Of a DNA stretch of 50,426 nucleotides, positions 1-8,017 are shown one piece after another; within the stretch, counting starts at the first letter, position 1, and the number at the start of each line of letters is the position of its first letter. The DNA is from SIG455 sp045646385. GTDB lineage: Bacteria; Bacillota; Clostridia; UMGS1810. Made by a program: the position numbers and the translations under genes. The DNA lies in NCBI GenBank assembly GCA_045646385.1, contig JAZRKQ010000021.1, positions 1 to 50,426 on the forward strand, in the 5' to 3' direction. Below the pieces are notes generated by a model. The model did no database searches. It was given only the letters and a program-made list of their open reading frames with translations, and was not told where the DNA came from.

Positions 1-1536
1 CGCAGAAAAGAAGATGCCGGTCCTACAAATAACTGGGTTGACCCTCAGGAAATGTATGACAAGATGGGCAAGCTTTTCGACGGATCCATGAAGGGAAGAA
101 AGATGTATGTTATCCCATTCATCATGGGCCCTGCTAAATCACCATTTGCTAAAGTTGGTATTGAACTCACAGACAGCATATATGTTGTTCTCAATATGCT
201 CATTATGACAAGAGCAGGTAAGATTGCTCTTGAAGAAATCGGTGATGACGGCGATTTCACAAAATGTTTACATGCTTCTAAAGACCTTTCCGATGAAGAT
301 AAGTATATCTGTCATTTCCCTGAAGATAATACAATCTGGTCCATCAACTCTGCTTACGGTGGAAATGCTCTTCTCGGTAAGAAATGTATGGCATTAAGAA
401 TTGCAAGTTATCTTGGTAAAGAAGAAGGATGGATGGCTGAACATATGCTTATCCTCGGTCTTCAGGATCCTAAGGGTGAAATCACATATATCTCTGCTGC
501 ATTCCCATCAGCATGCGGTAAGACAAATCTCGCTATGCTTATCCCACCTGTAGAATATGACGGCTATAAGGTATTTACAGTAGGTGATGACATCGCTTGG
601 CTCAGAGTAGGCGAAGACGGAAGACTTTGGGCAGTTAACCCTGAAGCAGGTTTCTTCGGTGTTGCACCGGGAACAAGTGAAAAGACTAACCCAAATGCAC
701 TTCACACTGCTATGTCAAACACAATCTTCACAAACGTTGGTTTGAAAGATGATGATACAATCTGGTGGGAAGGTCTTGACAAAGATGTTCCTGAACACGC
801 TATTGACTGGAAGGGTGAAGAATGGACACCTGCTAAGTTCAATAAAGAAGATAAACTCACAAGTTGTGCACATCCAAACTCAAGATTCACTGCTCCTGCA
901 AAACAGTGTCCATGTGTATCTGATCAGTTTGATGCTCCACAGGGTGTGCCAATCTCTGCTATGGTATTCGGCGGAAGAAGAGCAACAACTGCTCCATTGG
1001 TATATCAGACATACAGCTGGAATCACGGTGTGTTTGTAGGTGCTACAATGGCATCTGAAACAACTGCTGCAGCAAGAGGTGCTGTAGGTGTTCTCAGACG
1101 TGACCCAATGGCTATGAAGCCATTTATCGGTTACCATGTTGGTGATTACCTTGCTCACTGGGTAAAAATGGGCAAAAACATTCCAAACCCACCAAAGATT
1201 TTCCATGTTAACTGGTTCAGACAGGACGAAAACGGCAACTTTATGTGGCCCGGCTTCGGTGACAATATGCGTGTTCTCCTCTGGATTCTTGACCGTTGCG
1301 CAGGTAAAGTTGACGCTAACGAAAGCGAAATCGGCTACCTCCCCAATATGGAAGATATCGATGTTACTGACCTCGACATAAGCGCTGACGTTTTAAAAGA
1401 ACTCCTTACAGTTGATAAAGATATCTGGATGGAAGACGTTAAAGACCAGAAAGAGTACTTCGCACAGTTTGGCGACAGACTCCCCGCTGAGATTGCAAAA
1501 CAACTCGAAATTCTTGAGAATAACCTCAGTAAATAA
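1..1536 (+). CDS. pckG: Phosphoenolpyruvate carboxykinase (GTP), 5'-truncated by window edge
   Basis: Interconverts oxaloacetate and PEP with GTP/GDP in the cytosol. In many fermentative anaerobes it runs toward oxaloacetate. The frame is open from base 1 (it reads RRKEDAGPTNNWVDP before the first internal Met at 52), so the start lies outside the window. The 511 residues present compare with about 600 for the GTP-type family, so roughly 90 N-terminal residues are missing. Visible motifs are the P-loop-like PSACGKTN (fragment residues about 168-175), the metal-binding GDDIAW (about 194), FGGRR (about 323) and a C-terminal FRQDENGNFMWPGFGDN block. ATP-type PckA lacks this architecture. A strong terminator follows at once, so transcription probably ends here. 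Confidence 0.96.
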   Translation, partial: RRKEDAGPTNNWVDPQEMYDKMGKLFDGSMKGRKMYVIPFIMGPAKSPFAKVGIELTDSIYVVLNMLIMTRAGKIALEEIGDDGDFTKCLHASKDLSDEDKYICHFPEDNTIWSINSAYGGNALLGKKCMALRIASYLGKEEGWMAEHMLILGLQDPKGEITYISAAFPSACGKTNLAMLIPPVEYDGYKVFTVGDDIAWLRVGEDGRLWAVNPEAGFFGVAPGTSEKTNPNALHTAMSNTIFTNVGLKDDDTIWWEGLDKDVPEHAIDWKGEEWTPAKFNKEDKLTSCAHPNSRFTAPAKQCPCVSDQFDAPQGVPISAMVFGGRRATTAPLVYQTYSWNHGVFVGATMASETTAAARGAVGVLRRDPMAMKPFIGYHVGDYLAHWVKMGKNIPNPPKIFHVNWFRQDENGNFMWPGFGDNMRVLLWILDRCAGKVDANESEIGYLPNMEDIDVTDLDISADVLKELLTVDKDIWMEDVKDQKEYFAQFGDRLPAEIAKQLEILENNLSK

Positions 1537-1548
1537 TTATTGCAAATC

Positions 1549-1580
1549 AAAAAGGCTTACCGTAATGGTAAGCCTTTTTT
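1549..1580 (+). terminator. Intrinsic terminator of pckG
   Basis: A perfect 13-bp stem (1549-1561 with 1567-1579), loop GTAAT, followed by a T run. It lies 12 bases after the pckG stop. Confidence 0.93.
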
Positions 1581-1703
1581 AAATCAGCTTTGCATCGCCC
1601 TGCTATAGCAACTTCCGCAAAAAGTAGGTGACAACTTTAAAATAATAATATTATTTTAATACTATAACAGAGCGGTGCATAAGTATTAAATATTTTTGCG
1701 CAT

Positions 1704-1846
1704 TAAAAAAGTGCGCTCCGCAGGAACGCACTGAAAAAGCGTTTCTGCTGTCAGGCACCATTTTCATAGAAACAACGAAAATGACGAAACGCTTTTTACC
1801 AAAGCAGTTTTCGCTGTTTCTAAAAAATATTCACGATGCCTGACAT
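1704..1846 (-). ncRNA. Structured RNA gene, copy 1 (pseudoknot plus antiterminator/terminator)
   Basis: Read on the minus strand, this about 143-nt unit starts about 7 nt below a consensus promoter and ends in an intrinsic terminator (stem 1710-1719/1723-1732, U-tract opposite 1705-1709). Visible helices are 1837-1845 with 1749-1757 (9 bp), and 1808-1822 with 1767-1781 (15 bp, one mismatch). The apical loop contains 1786-1797, which can pair with downstream 1734-1745 (12 bp), giving an H-type pseudoknot. The same downstream segment 1739-1748 can instead pair with 1720-1729, disrupting the terminator. A second copy at 46738-46879 keeps the same helices with different sequences. No ORF follows on the minus strand before pckG's 3' end, so this copy looks free-standing. 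Family unknown to me. Confidence 0.72.
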
Positions 1847-1851
1847 TACAA

Positions 1852-1880
1852 ATTATACCATATTGTATTTTGAAGGTCAA
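1852..1880 (-). promoter_or_regulatory. Sigma-A promoter of structured RNA copy 1
   Basis: On the minus strand TTGACC (1875-1880) and TATAAT (1852-1857) are separated by exactly 17 bp. The same hexamers, spacing and much of the spacer occur at copy 2. Confidence 0.85.
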
Positions 1881-1936
1881 GAGTCATTCGTATACAAAAT
1901 TTCGACATTTTTCGCACTCAATATGATAATGGAATA

Positions 1937-2090
1937 AAAGGGGTTCTTAGGGGGAACCCCTAAGCGGTTTTAGGGGTCCGGGGGAATCCGAACCCCCGGG
2001 ACTTTTGGTACTTTTAGTCATAAAAGTACATTTAAAAATTTATTTTTAAAGTAAAAGATTCTCCAAGGGGGCGTTCCCCCTTGGTAACCC
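1937..2090. repeat. G/C-rich palindrome cluster (REP-like)
   Basis: Four adjacent hairpins: 1946-1953/1957-1964 (CTTAGGGG arms), 1976-1984/1993-2002 (G5/C5 arms with a bulge), 2008-2015/2022-2029 (GTACTTTT arms) and 2063-2071/2076-2084 (CCAAGGGGG arms, loop CGTT). The composition, runs of G and C in otherwise AT-rich spacer, is unlike the surroundings. No coding potential was seen. It resembles dispersed palindromic repeats of bacterial intergenic regions, but only one copy lies in this window. Confidence 0.55.
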
Positions 2091-2094
2091 CCTT

Positions 2095-2285
2095 GTCGAC
2101 TGATTACAGAATTGGACAAATTATATGTTCATTACTTTTTGCCTTTAACCACCGCACGCAATAAAAACTTATTTTATGCGTGCTAAACCGATGCTTTATG
2201 TGTTATAGGGAATTAATCGCATCGGTTTTGGAAGGCAAAAAGCAATTTCACATTAATTTGTTTGCCAATTCCTCCATAGGTCGAC
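2095..2285. mobile_element. MITE-like long inverted repeat with two internal hairpins
   Basis: The unit is bounded by GTCGAC at both ends (2095-2100, 2280-2285). Moving inward the arms pair at 2109-2123 with 2254-2271 (GAATTGG and ACAAATTA helices, 3-nt bulge) and at 2131-2145 with 2232-2246 (15 bp, one mismatch). Inside are two hairpins: 2154-2166/2172-2183 (GCACGCA arms) and 2185-2194/2219-2228 (AAACCGATGC arms). The fold is a three-way junction. There is no ORF. It could be a non-autonomous transposable element or a structured RNA. No target-site duplication is obvious. Confidence 0.5.
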
Positions 2286-2336
2286 GTTTAAAACCATAAA
2301 CCGATATGGCTTCGTAGCCACGATAAAAACCCACAC

Positions 2337-2365
2337 TTGATTATTGAATATATATATGCTACAAT
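2337..2365 (+). promoter_or_regulatory. Sigma-A promoter for the DUF1015 gene and dehydratase module
   Basis: TTGATT (2337-2342), 17-bp spacer, TACAAT (2360-2365). It lies about 48 bp before the ATG at 2414, which has GGAGAG at 2401-2406. Confidence 0.7.
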
Positions 2366-2413
2366 AAAATAGTATAGGTGGAGAAGGACCTTTTATAAAA
2401 GGAGAGATATATA

Positions 2414-3667
2414 ATGGATAAAGTATTTTCTAAAGCGAAGATTTTACTCCCTAAACAGGGTACAGATATGACCAAATGGAGCGTGGTTGCGTGCGACCAG
2501 TACACCTCCGAACCCGAATACTGGCAGGAGGCATCTGATTACGTTGGCGATGCACCGTCTATGCTCAATATGGTATTGCCTGAGGTTTACTTAGAGGCTG
2601 ACGATGTGGCAGACAGAATTAAAAACATCTGCACCGCTATGGATAAATATATCGCAGACGAGGTGCTTGAAGAGAGCGAGCCTGCCTATATATACGTTGA
2701 GCGCACTCAGGCAGACGGAATGGTGCGCAAAGGTATTGTCGGCAAGATTGACTTAGAGCACTACGACTACTCCAAAGGCTCAACCTCTGCTGTCCGTGCT
2801 ACAGAGGGCACAATTTTAGAGCGTATTCCCCCCCGTGTTCGTGTAAGGGAAAATGCGCCCTTGGAATCACCACACATTATGATATTGATTGACGATACTG
2901 CAAAAGCGATAATCGAGCCGCTTGCAGATGAAAAAGAGAATTTTAAAAAAGCGTACGATTTTACGCTTATGCAGAATTCCGGAAGTATTAAAGGATATTT
3001 TGTGTCCGACGATATTTCCGATAGAATAGATAGCCTTTTAGCAGAACTTTGCGATTTAGACAAATTCAATGCAAAATACGGCGTAAACGAATCTGCGCCT
3101 TTAGCATATGCTATGGGTGACGGCAACCATTCGCTTGCAACGGCAAAGGCTTGCTGGGAAAAACTTAAAGCCGACGGTGCTGATGTAAACACGCATCCTG
3201 CAAGATATGCACTTGCAGAGATTGTAAACTTACATGATGACGCAATGGTGTTTGAACCCATTCACCGAGTTGTGTTCGGTGTAGATACCGATGCGTTTGG
3301 AAAGTTCCTTGCAGACAACGGAGTTACAGAGGGCACAAGCGGACAGACATTTGAGTATATAGTAAACGGAAATCCCAAAACAATGAGCATATCAAGCCCT
3401 ACGGCAAATATCGCTGTGGGCAGTTTGCAGAATTTAATTGACGAATATCTTAAAAACAACGAAGGAACAGTTGACTACATCCACGGTGACGACGTTGTGC
3501 GTGAATTTGCCTCAAAAGACGGCAATGTAGGAATACTGTTTGACGTTATGGATAAATCAGAACTTTTTAAAACTGTTATTTTAGACGGTGCGCTCCCACG
3601 TAAAACATTCTCTATGGGCCACGCGCACGACAAAAGATTTTACACAGAGTGCAGAAAAATAAGGTGA
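2414..3667 (+). CDS. DUF1015 family protein
   Basis: A 417-residue cytosolic protein, matching the usual 410-420 aa length of the DUF1015 family. It shows the family's conserved GDGNHSLATAK block at about residues 234-244 and an ERTQADGMVRKGIVGKIDLE-like central section. No biochemical function is established for the family. In some genomes it neighbours serC/serA, but that is not the case here. It is followed after 4 bases by the dehydratase activase gene, so the two are probably co-transcribed. The start is supported by AGGAGAG seven bases upstream. No membrane segment or signal peptide is visible. Confidence 0.85.
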   Translation: MDKVFSKAKILLPKQGTDMTKWSVVACDQYTSEPEYWQEASDYVGDAPSMLNMVLPEVYLEADDVADRIKNICTAMDKYIADEVLEESEPAYIYVERTQADGMVRKGIVGKIDLEHYDYSKGSTSAVRATEGTILERIPPRVRVRENAPLESPHIMILIDDTAKAIIEPLADEKENFKKAYDFTLMQNSGSIKGYFVSDDISDRIDSLLAELCDLDKFNAKYGVNESAPLAYAMGDGNHSLATAKACWEKLKADGADVNTHPARYALAEIVNLHDDAMVFEPIHRVVFGVDTDAFGKFLADNGVTEGTSGQTFEYIVNGNPKTMSISSPTANIAVGSLQNLIDEYLKNNEGTVDYIHGDDVVREFASKDGNVGILFDVMDKSELFKTVILDGALPRKTFSMGHAHDKRFYTECRKIR

Positions 3668-3671
3668 TAAT

Positions 3672-6605
3672 ATGTGCTGTAAACTTGGCATAGACATTGG
3701 CTCCACCACATTAAAAATTGTTGTGATGGACGAAATAGGTAACATCATATACAAAAGTTACGAGCGTCACTTATCTAAAGTGCGTTCCCTTTGTATTAAA
3801 AAAATTACGCAGTTAGCAGACCTTTTAAAGGATAAACCGCTTAAAGTTGCCATAACCGGATCTGCAGGATTGGGCGTTGCTCAATTAAGCGGAATTGACT
3901 TTGTTCAGGAGGTGTTTGCAACCGCCGGTGCGGTCGGCAGATACTACCCTATGACAGACGTTGTTATAGAACTTGGCGGTGAAGATGCTAAGATTATCTT
4001 TTTAAAAGGCGCAGTAGAGGAGCGCATGAACAGTACGTGCGCAGGCGGTACGGGTGCGTTTATAGACCAGATGGCATCGCTTTTAGATGTTTCTGCAGAC
4101 GAACTTGACGAACTCGGCCTTAAACATACTGCTATATATCCCATTGCATCACGTTGCGGTGTTTTTGCTAAAACCGACATTCAGCCGCTTATAAATCAGG
4201 GCGCGCAGAAAGAAAACATCGCCGCAAGCATATTCCAGGCGGTGGTGGACCAGACAATTGCAGGCCTTGCGCAGGGCAGTCCAATTGAGGGCAATGTGCT
4301 TTTCCTCGGTGGTCCTTTAGCATTTTTGAAGTGTTTGCGCCAGCGGTTTATTAAAACGCTTAAATTAGATGAAGACCACGCCATCTTCCCTGATATTGCC
4401 GAATATTTTGTGGCACTCGGTGCGGCGGTTTATGCCGACACGTGCGAAAGAGTTTATAATTATGATGAGTTATGCAATCTCCTTTCGCAAAAAAGTGAGG
4501 AGACTTCTGTAAACAGTTTGCCCCCGCTTTTCGAAACGAGTGAGGAGTTTGAACATTTTATTGCACGTCACAGTGCAAACGATGTTGCAGAGGAAGATAT
4601 TTCGTCTTACAGAGGAGATGCTTACCTCGGTATTGACGCAGGCAGTACCACCACTAAGGTGTGCCTTATAAGTGAAGAAAAGAAGATTTTATATAGTTTT
4701 TACCGCTCTAACCTTGGCTCGCCTTTAGACATTATAAAAGCGGAACTTAAACATATATACGACCTGTGCGGAAACCGTATTAAAATAGTTTCGTCTGCCG
4801 TTACGGGTTATGGCGAGGAACTGCTTAAAAACGCTTTCGGGATAGACTATGGCATAGTTGAAACTGTTGCTCACTACACCGCCGCAAAGCATTTTAACCC
4901 CAATGCCGATTTTATTATTGATATCGGCGGTCAGGACATCAAATGCTTCCAGATTAAAGATGGAGCCGTAAGCAGTGTTATGTTAAACGAAGCGTGCTCG
5001 TCAGGCTGCGGCTCGTTCATAGAAACATTTGCAAAGTCTTTAGGCTACGGAGCAGAGGATTTTGCGCAGATTGCAAATTTTGCAAAGAACCCCGTTGACC
5101 TTGGTACACGCTGTACCGTGTTTATGAACTCGTCTGTAAAACAGGCGCAGAAAAACGGCGCAACTGTTGCAGATATTTCGGCAGGTCTTGCCGTAAGTGT
5201 TGTAAAGAACGCCATATACAAAGTTATCCGTGCCAAAAATGCAGACGAACTTGGCGACAACATTGTTGTTCAGGGCGGTACATTTTTAAACAATGCCGTT
5301 CTGCGCAGTTTCGAGCGTTTAATTGGCAAAGACGTTATCCGACCCAATATAGCAGGACTTATGGGTGCGTACGGTGCGGCATTATATGCACGCAGTAACA
5401 TTGGCGAAACTACGCTTATCACAAGTAAGGAACTGGGCGAGTTTACCCACACTTCAAAAGCCACCAGATGCGGCCTGTGCAACAATCGTTGCTCGCTTAC
5501 AATAAACGAATTTTCCGGCGGAAGAAAGTTTATATCGGGTAACCGTTGCGAAAAGCCGTTAGGTGGTGGTGCGGTAAAAGATTTGCCCAACCTTTATAAA
5601 TTTAAAGCAGACCTGCTGCAATCGCTTGAGTCTAAAAAAGGCAAACGCGGTAAAATAGGCATACCTATGGTACTTAATATGTACGAGAATCTGCCGTTCT
5701 GGCACGAGTTCTTTACATTGCTCGGCTTTGAGGTTGTAACATCAGGTCAGTCCAGCAGAAAGGTGTATGCCAAAGGTCAGCACACCATTCCGTCCGATAC
5801 GGTTTGCTACCCAGCCAAAATGGTTCACGGGCACATTATCAGCCTTGCAGAAGCAGGTGTTAAAAACATATTCTACCCGTGTATGACATATAATTTTGAC
5901 GAAGGTATATCCGACAATTGCTACAATTGCCCTGTGGTTGCATACTACCCCGAGAGTATTGCGGCGAATATGAATTTAAACGGAATTAATTTTATATACC
6001 CATACATAAAACTTAACGACAAAAAAGTTTTTACTAAAAAAATTCTGGCGGTGCTCAAACAGTACTTCCCAGACATTACCGCCAAAGAGGTTTGCTACAG
6101 CGCTGAGCGTGCTTACATAAAATACGCTGAATACAAAGAGCAGATTTTCAAAGCAGGTGACGACGCCATTGCTTTTGCGAAGCAAGGCGGTGCAAAAACT
6201 ATTGTTTTAGCCGGCAGACCGTACCATATTGATAACGAGATTAATCATGGTATTGACCGTCTGGCATCGTCGCTTGGGTTCGTGGTGCTGTCCGAAGACT
6301 GCATACGTCCTATGGACAAACTGAATCTCGCTGTTTTAAATCAATGGACTTACCATGCCAGAATGTACAATGCGGCAAAATTTGTAACAGAAACCGAAAA
6401 CACTCAACTGGTGCAGTTGGTATCGTTCGGCTGCGGAATTGATGCCGTAACAAGCGACGAGGTCAGCGACATTCTGCGTAGCAAAGGTAAACTGTATACG
6501 CAGATTAAAATTGACGAGATTAACAACCTCGGCGCAGTTAAAATAAGAATAAGAAGCCTTCAGGCTGCCATGAACGACAACCTGAACGTAGCCGAAGCAA
6601 AATAA
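3672..6605 (+). CDS. 2-hydroxyacyl-CoA dehydratase activase, tandem ASKHA (BadF/HgdC type) with DUF2229
   Basis: An ATP-driven electron donor that activates 2-hydroxyacyl-CoA (or related acyl-CoA) dehydratases/reductases through a [4Fe-4S] cluster. The 977 residues hold two actin-like ATPase domains, each opening with a phosphate-binding motif: GIDIGSTTLK (residues 6-15) and GIDAGSTTTK (about 318). Each carries the paired cluster cysteines: CAGGTGAF (C123) with SRCGVF (C162), and CSSGCGSF (about 441) with GTRCTVF (about 479). A CGLCNNRC cysteine cluster follows at about 599, then a DUF2229 domain from about 660. In many clostridia the activase and dehydratase parts form one protein of about 1400 aa. 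Here the last part is the separate gene starting at 6639. Substrate unknown. Confidence 0.9.
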   Translation: MCCKLGIDIGSTTLKIVVMDEIGNIIYKSYERHLSKVRSLCIKKITQLADLLKDKPLKVAITGSAGLGVAQLSGIDFVQEVFATAGAVGRYYPMTDVVIELGGEDAKIIFLKGAVEERMNSTCAGGTGAFIDQMASLLDVSADELDELGLKHTAIYPIASRCGVFAKTDIQPLINQGAQKENIAASIFQAVVDQTIAGLAQGSPIEGNVLFLGGPLAFLKCLRQRFIKTLKLDEDHAIFPDIAEYFVALGAAVYADTCERVYNYDELCNLLSQKSEETSVNSLPPLFETSEEFEHFIARHSANDVAEEDISSYRGDAYLGIDAGSTTTKVCLISEEKKILYSFYRSNLGSPLDIIKAELKHIYDLCGNRIKIVSSAVTGYGEELLKNAFGIDYGIVETVAHYTAAKHFNPNADFIIDIGGQDIKCFQIKDGAVSSVMLNEACSSGCGSFIETFAKSLGYGAEDFAQIANFAKNPVDLGTRCTVFMNSSVKQAQKNGATVADISAGLAVSVVKNAIYKVIRAKNADELGDNIVVQGGTFLNNAVLRSFERLIGKDVIRPNIAGLMGAYGAALYARSNIGETTLITSKELGEFTHTSKATRCGLCNNRCSLTINEFSGGRKFISGNRCEKPLGGGAVKDLPNLYKFKADLLQSLESKKGKRGKIGIPMVLNMYENLPFWHEFFTLLGFEVVTSGQSSRKVYAKGQHTIPSDTVCYPAKMVHGHIISLAEAGVKNIFYPCMTYNFDEGISDNCYNCPVVAYYPESIAANMNLNGINFIYPYIKLNDKKVFTKKILAVLKQYFPDITAKEVCYSAERAYIKYAEYKEQIFKAGDDAIAFAKQGGAKTIVLAGRPYHIDNEINHGIDRLASSLGFVVLSEDCIRPMDKLNLAVLNQWTYHARMYNAAKFVTETENTQLVQLVSFGCGIDAVTSDEVSDILRSKGKLYTQIKIDEINNLGAVKIRIRSLQAAMNDNLNVAEAK

Positions 6606-6638
6606 TCCGAACCCGCCTAAAGTAAGGAGGTGTCTGCC

Positions 6639-7925
6639 GTGCAAGAAGTGAGATTTCCTAAATTCACCGTGCAGATGCGCAAAACACACAAAATACTGGC
6701 ACCGACTATGTTGCCGATACATTTTAAAATAATAGAGCCCGTTTTAAAAGATTTCGGGTACGACGTTGAAGTGCTTTCAAACTGCGACCAATCAGTTATA
6801 AACGAGGGGCTCAAAAGCGTGCACAACGATATATGCTACCCCGCAATGCTCGTTATAGGGCAGATGATAGACGCACTCAAAAGCGGAAAATACGACACAG
6901 ACAAAACTGCGCTTATGATTACCCAGACGGGCGGCGGTTGCAGAGCGTCCAACTACATATTTCTGCTTAGAAAAGCACTCGAAAACAGCGGTTTTGGAAA
7001 TGTTCCCGTTATATCGCTGAATCTTTCGGCATTTGAAAAGGATAGCGGTTTTTCCCTTACCGTGCCAATGCTTATAAAAGTTTCGTTTGCGCTTATATAC
7101 GGCGATATGCTTATGTGGCTTACAAACCAATGCCTGCCGTATGAGAAAAACAAAGGTGATACGCACAAAGTTTTAAATAAATGGATAGACACGCTTTTAG
7201 GGCAGATGCGCGGACACGAATTTATACGTGTTAAGAAAAACCACAGAAAAATAGTAAAAGATTTTGCAGATATTGAAAGGCTTGATATAAAGAAGCCGCG
7301 TGTAGGAATAGTGGGCGAAATTTATATGAAATACTCACCCCTCGGCAACAACAGTTTAGAGCAATTTTTAATAAACGAGGGCGCAGAGCCTGTGGTATCA
7401 GGTGTTGCCGATTTTCTGCTATACTGCTTTGAAAATGCGCTTATTGACAAAAAACTCTACGGCGGAAAACTTTTTGGTACTGTTCCTGCCGCAGTAGGTA
7501 TTAAGTATCTGTCTATGCGCCAGAAGCAAATGATAAACGCAATTAAAAAAGAAGGTACTTTCCGCGCGCCTACACCTTTTGCTGATGTTAAGGATATGGC
7601 GGAGGGGTATATAGGCAAGGGTACTAAAATGGGCGAAGGTTGGCTTTTAACCGCAGAAATGCTTGAACTTATCGACAGCGGTGTAAACAATATAGTATGC
7701 ACACAGCCTTTCGGTTGCCTGCCTAACCATATAATCGCCAAAGGAATGATGCGCAAGATAAAAGACCGTCACCCTATGGCGAACATTGTGGCTATTGACT
7801 ACGACCCCAGCGCCACCAAAATAAATCAGGAGAACAGATTAAAACTTATGCTCTCCAACGCAGACGGCGGCAGGGGCGTATTCTCTAAAGTCAAAACCGA
7901 AGAAAAAGAAAAGATTTTAGTATGA
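6639..7925 (+). CDS. 2-hydroxyacyl-CoA dehydratase-family protein, stand-alone partner of the activase
   Basis: A 428-residue protein equivalent to the C-terminal part of fused activase/dehydratase proteins. Cys-containing blocks typical of this family are NDICYPAMLVIGQM, TQTGGGCRASNY and CTQPFGCLPNH, likely Fe-S ligands. I chose GTG 6639 because AAGGAGG at 6624-6630 sits 8 nt before it; the longer in-frame GTG at 6630 overlaps that Shine-Dalgarno. It lies 33 bp after the activase gene and is surely in the same operon. The physiological acyl-CoA substrate cannot be read from sequence. No terminator is evident before the next promoter. Confidence 0.85.
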   Translation: MQEVRFPKFTVQMRKTHKILAPTMLPIHFKIIEPVLKDFGYDVEVLSNCDQSVINEGLKSVHNDICYPAMLVIGQMIDALKSGKYDTDKTALMITQTGGGCRASNYIFLLRKALENSGFGNVPVISLNLSAFEKDSGFSLTVPMLIKVSFALIYGDMLMWLTNQCLPYEKNKGDTHKVLNKWIDTLLGQMRGHEFIRVKKNHRKIVKDFADIERLDIKKPRVGIVGEIYMKYSPLGNNSLEQFLINEGAEPVVSGVADFLLYCFENALIDKKLYGGKLFGTVPAAVGIKYLSMRQKQMINAIKKEGTFRAPTPFADVKDMAEGYIGKGTKMGEGWLLTAEMLELIDSGVNNIVCTQPFGCLPNHIIAKGMMRKIKDRHPMANIVAIDYDPSATKINQENRLKLMLSNADGGRGVFSKVKTEEKEKILV

Positions 7926-7946
7926 TAAAAAATTTTTAAAAAATAC

Positions 7947-7971
7947 GGAACTTTTTTTGATTTGTATCGTC
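7947..7971 (+). promoter_or_regulatory. ECF-sigma-type promoter of the stalk-domain protein
   Basis: GGAAC (7947-7951), 16-bp spacer, CGTC (7968-7971). These are the classic ECF -35 and -10 elements, and nearly the same pair occurs before the window's own ECF sigma gene (43862-43887). Confidence 0.5.
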
Positions 7972-8017
7972 TTATAAGTGTAAATCAAAAAAATAAAAAC
8001 AAGAGAGGTACATAATT

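Noticed and set aside
880..1206. A 108-codon minus-strand frame inside pckG, and similar frames opposite fabF, argS, uppP and others
   Set aside because: They lie wholly within well-identified genes, have no ribosome sites or family-like sequence, and are codon-bias shadows.
1704..1846. HDV-like self-cleaving ribozyme reading of the structured RNA
   Set aside because: On the plus strand the order of helices superficially matches the HDV nested pseudoknot. The promoter and terminator show that the transcript is the minus strand, helix lengths do not fit, and no catalytic core sequence is seen.
1704..1880. Structured RNA copies as simple transposon remnants (MITE)
   Set aside because: There are no terminal inverted repeats or target duplications. 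Each copy has an intact promoter and terminator, and paired changes in its helices, which a decaying MITE would not keep.
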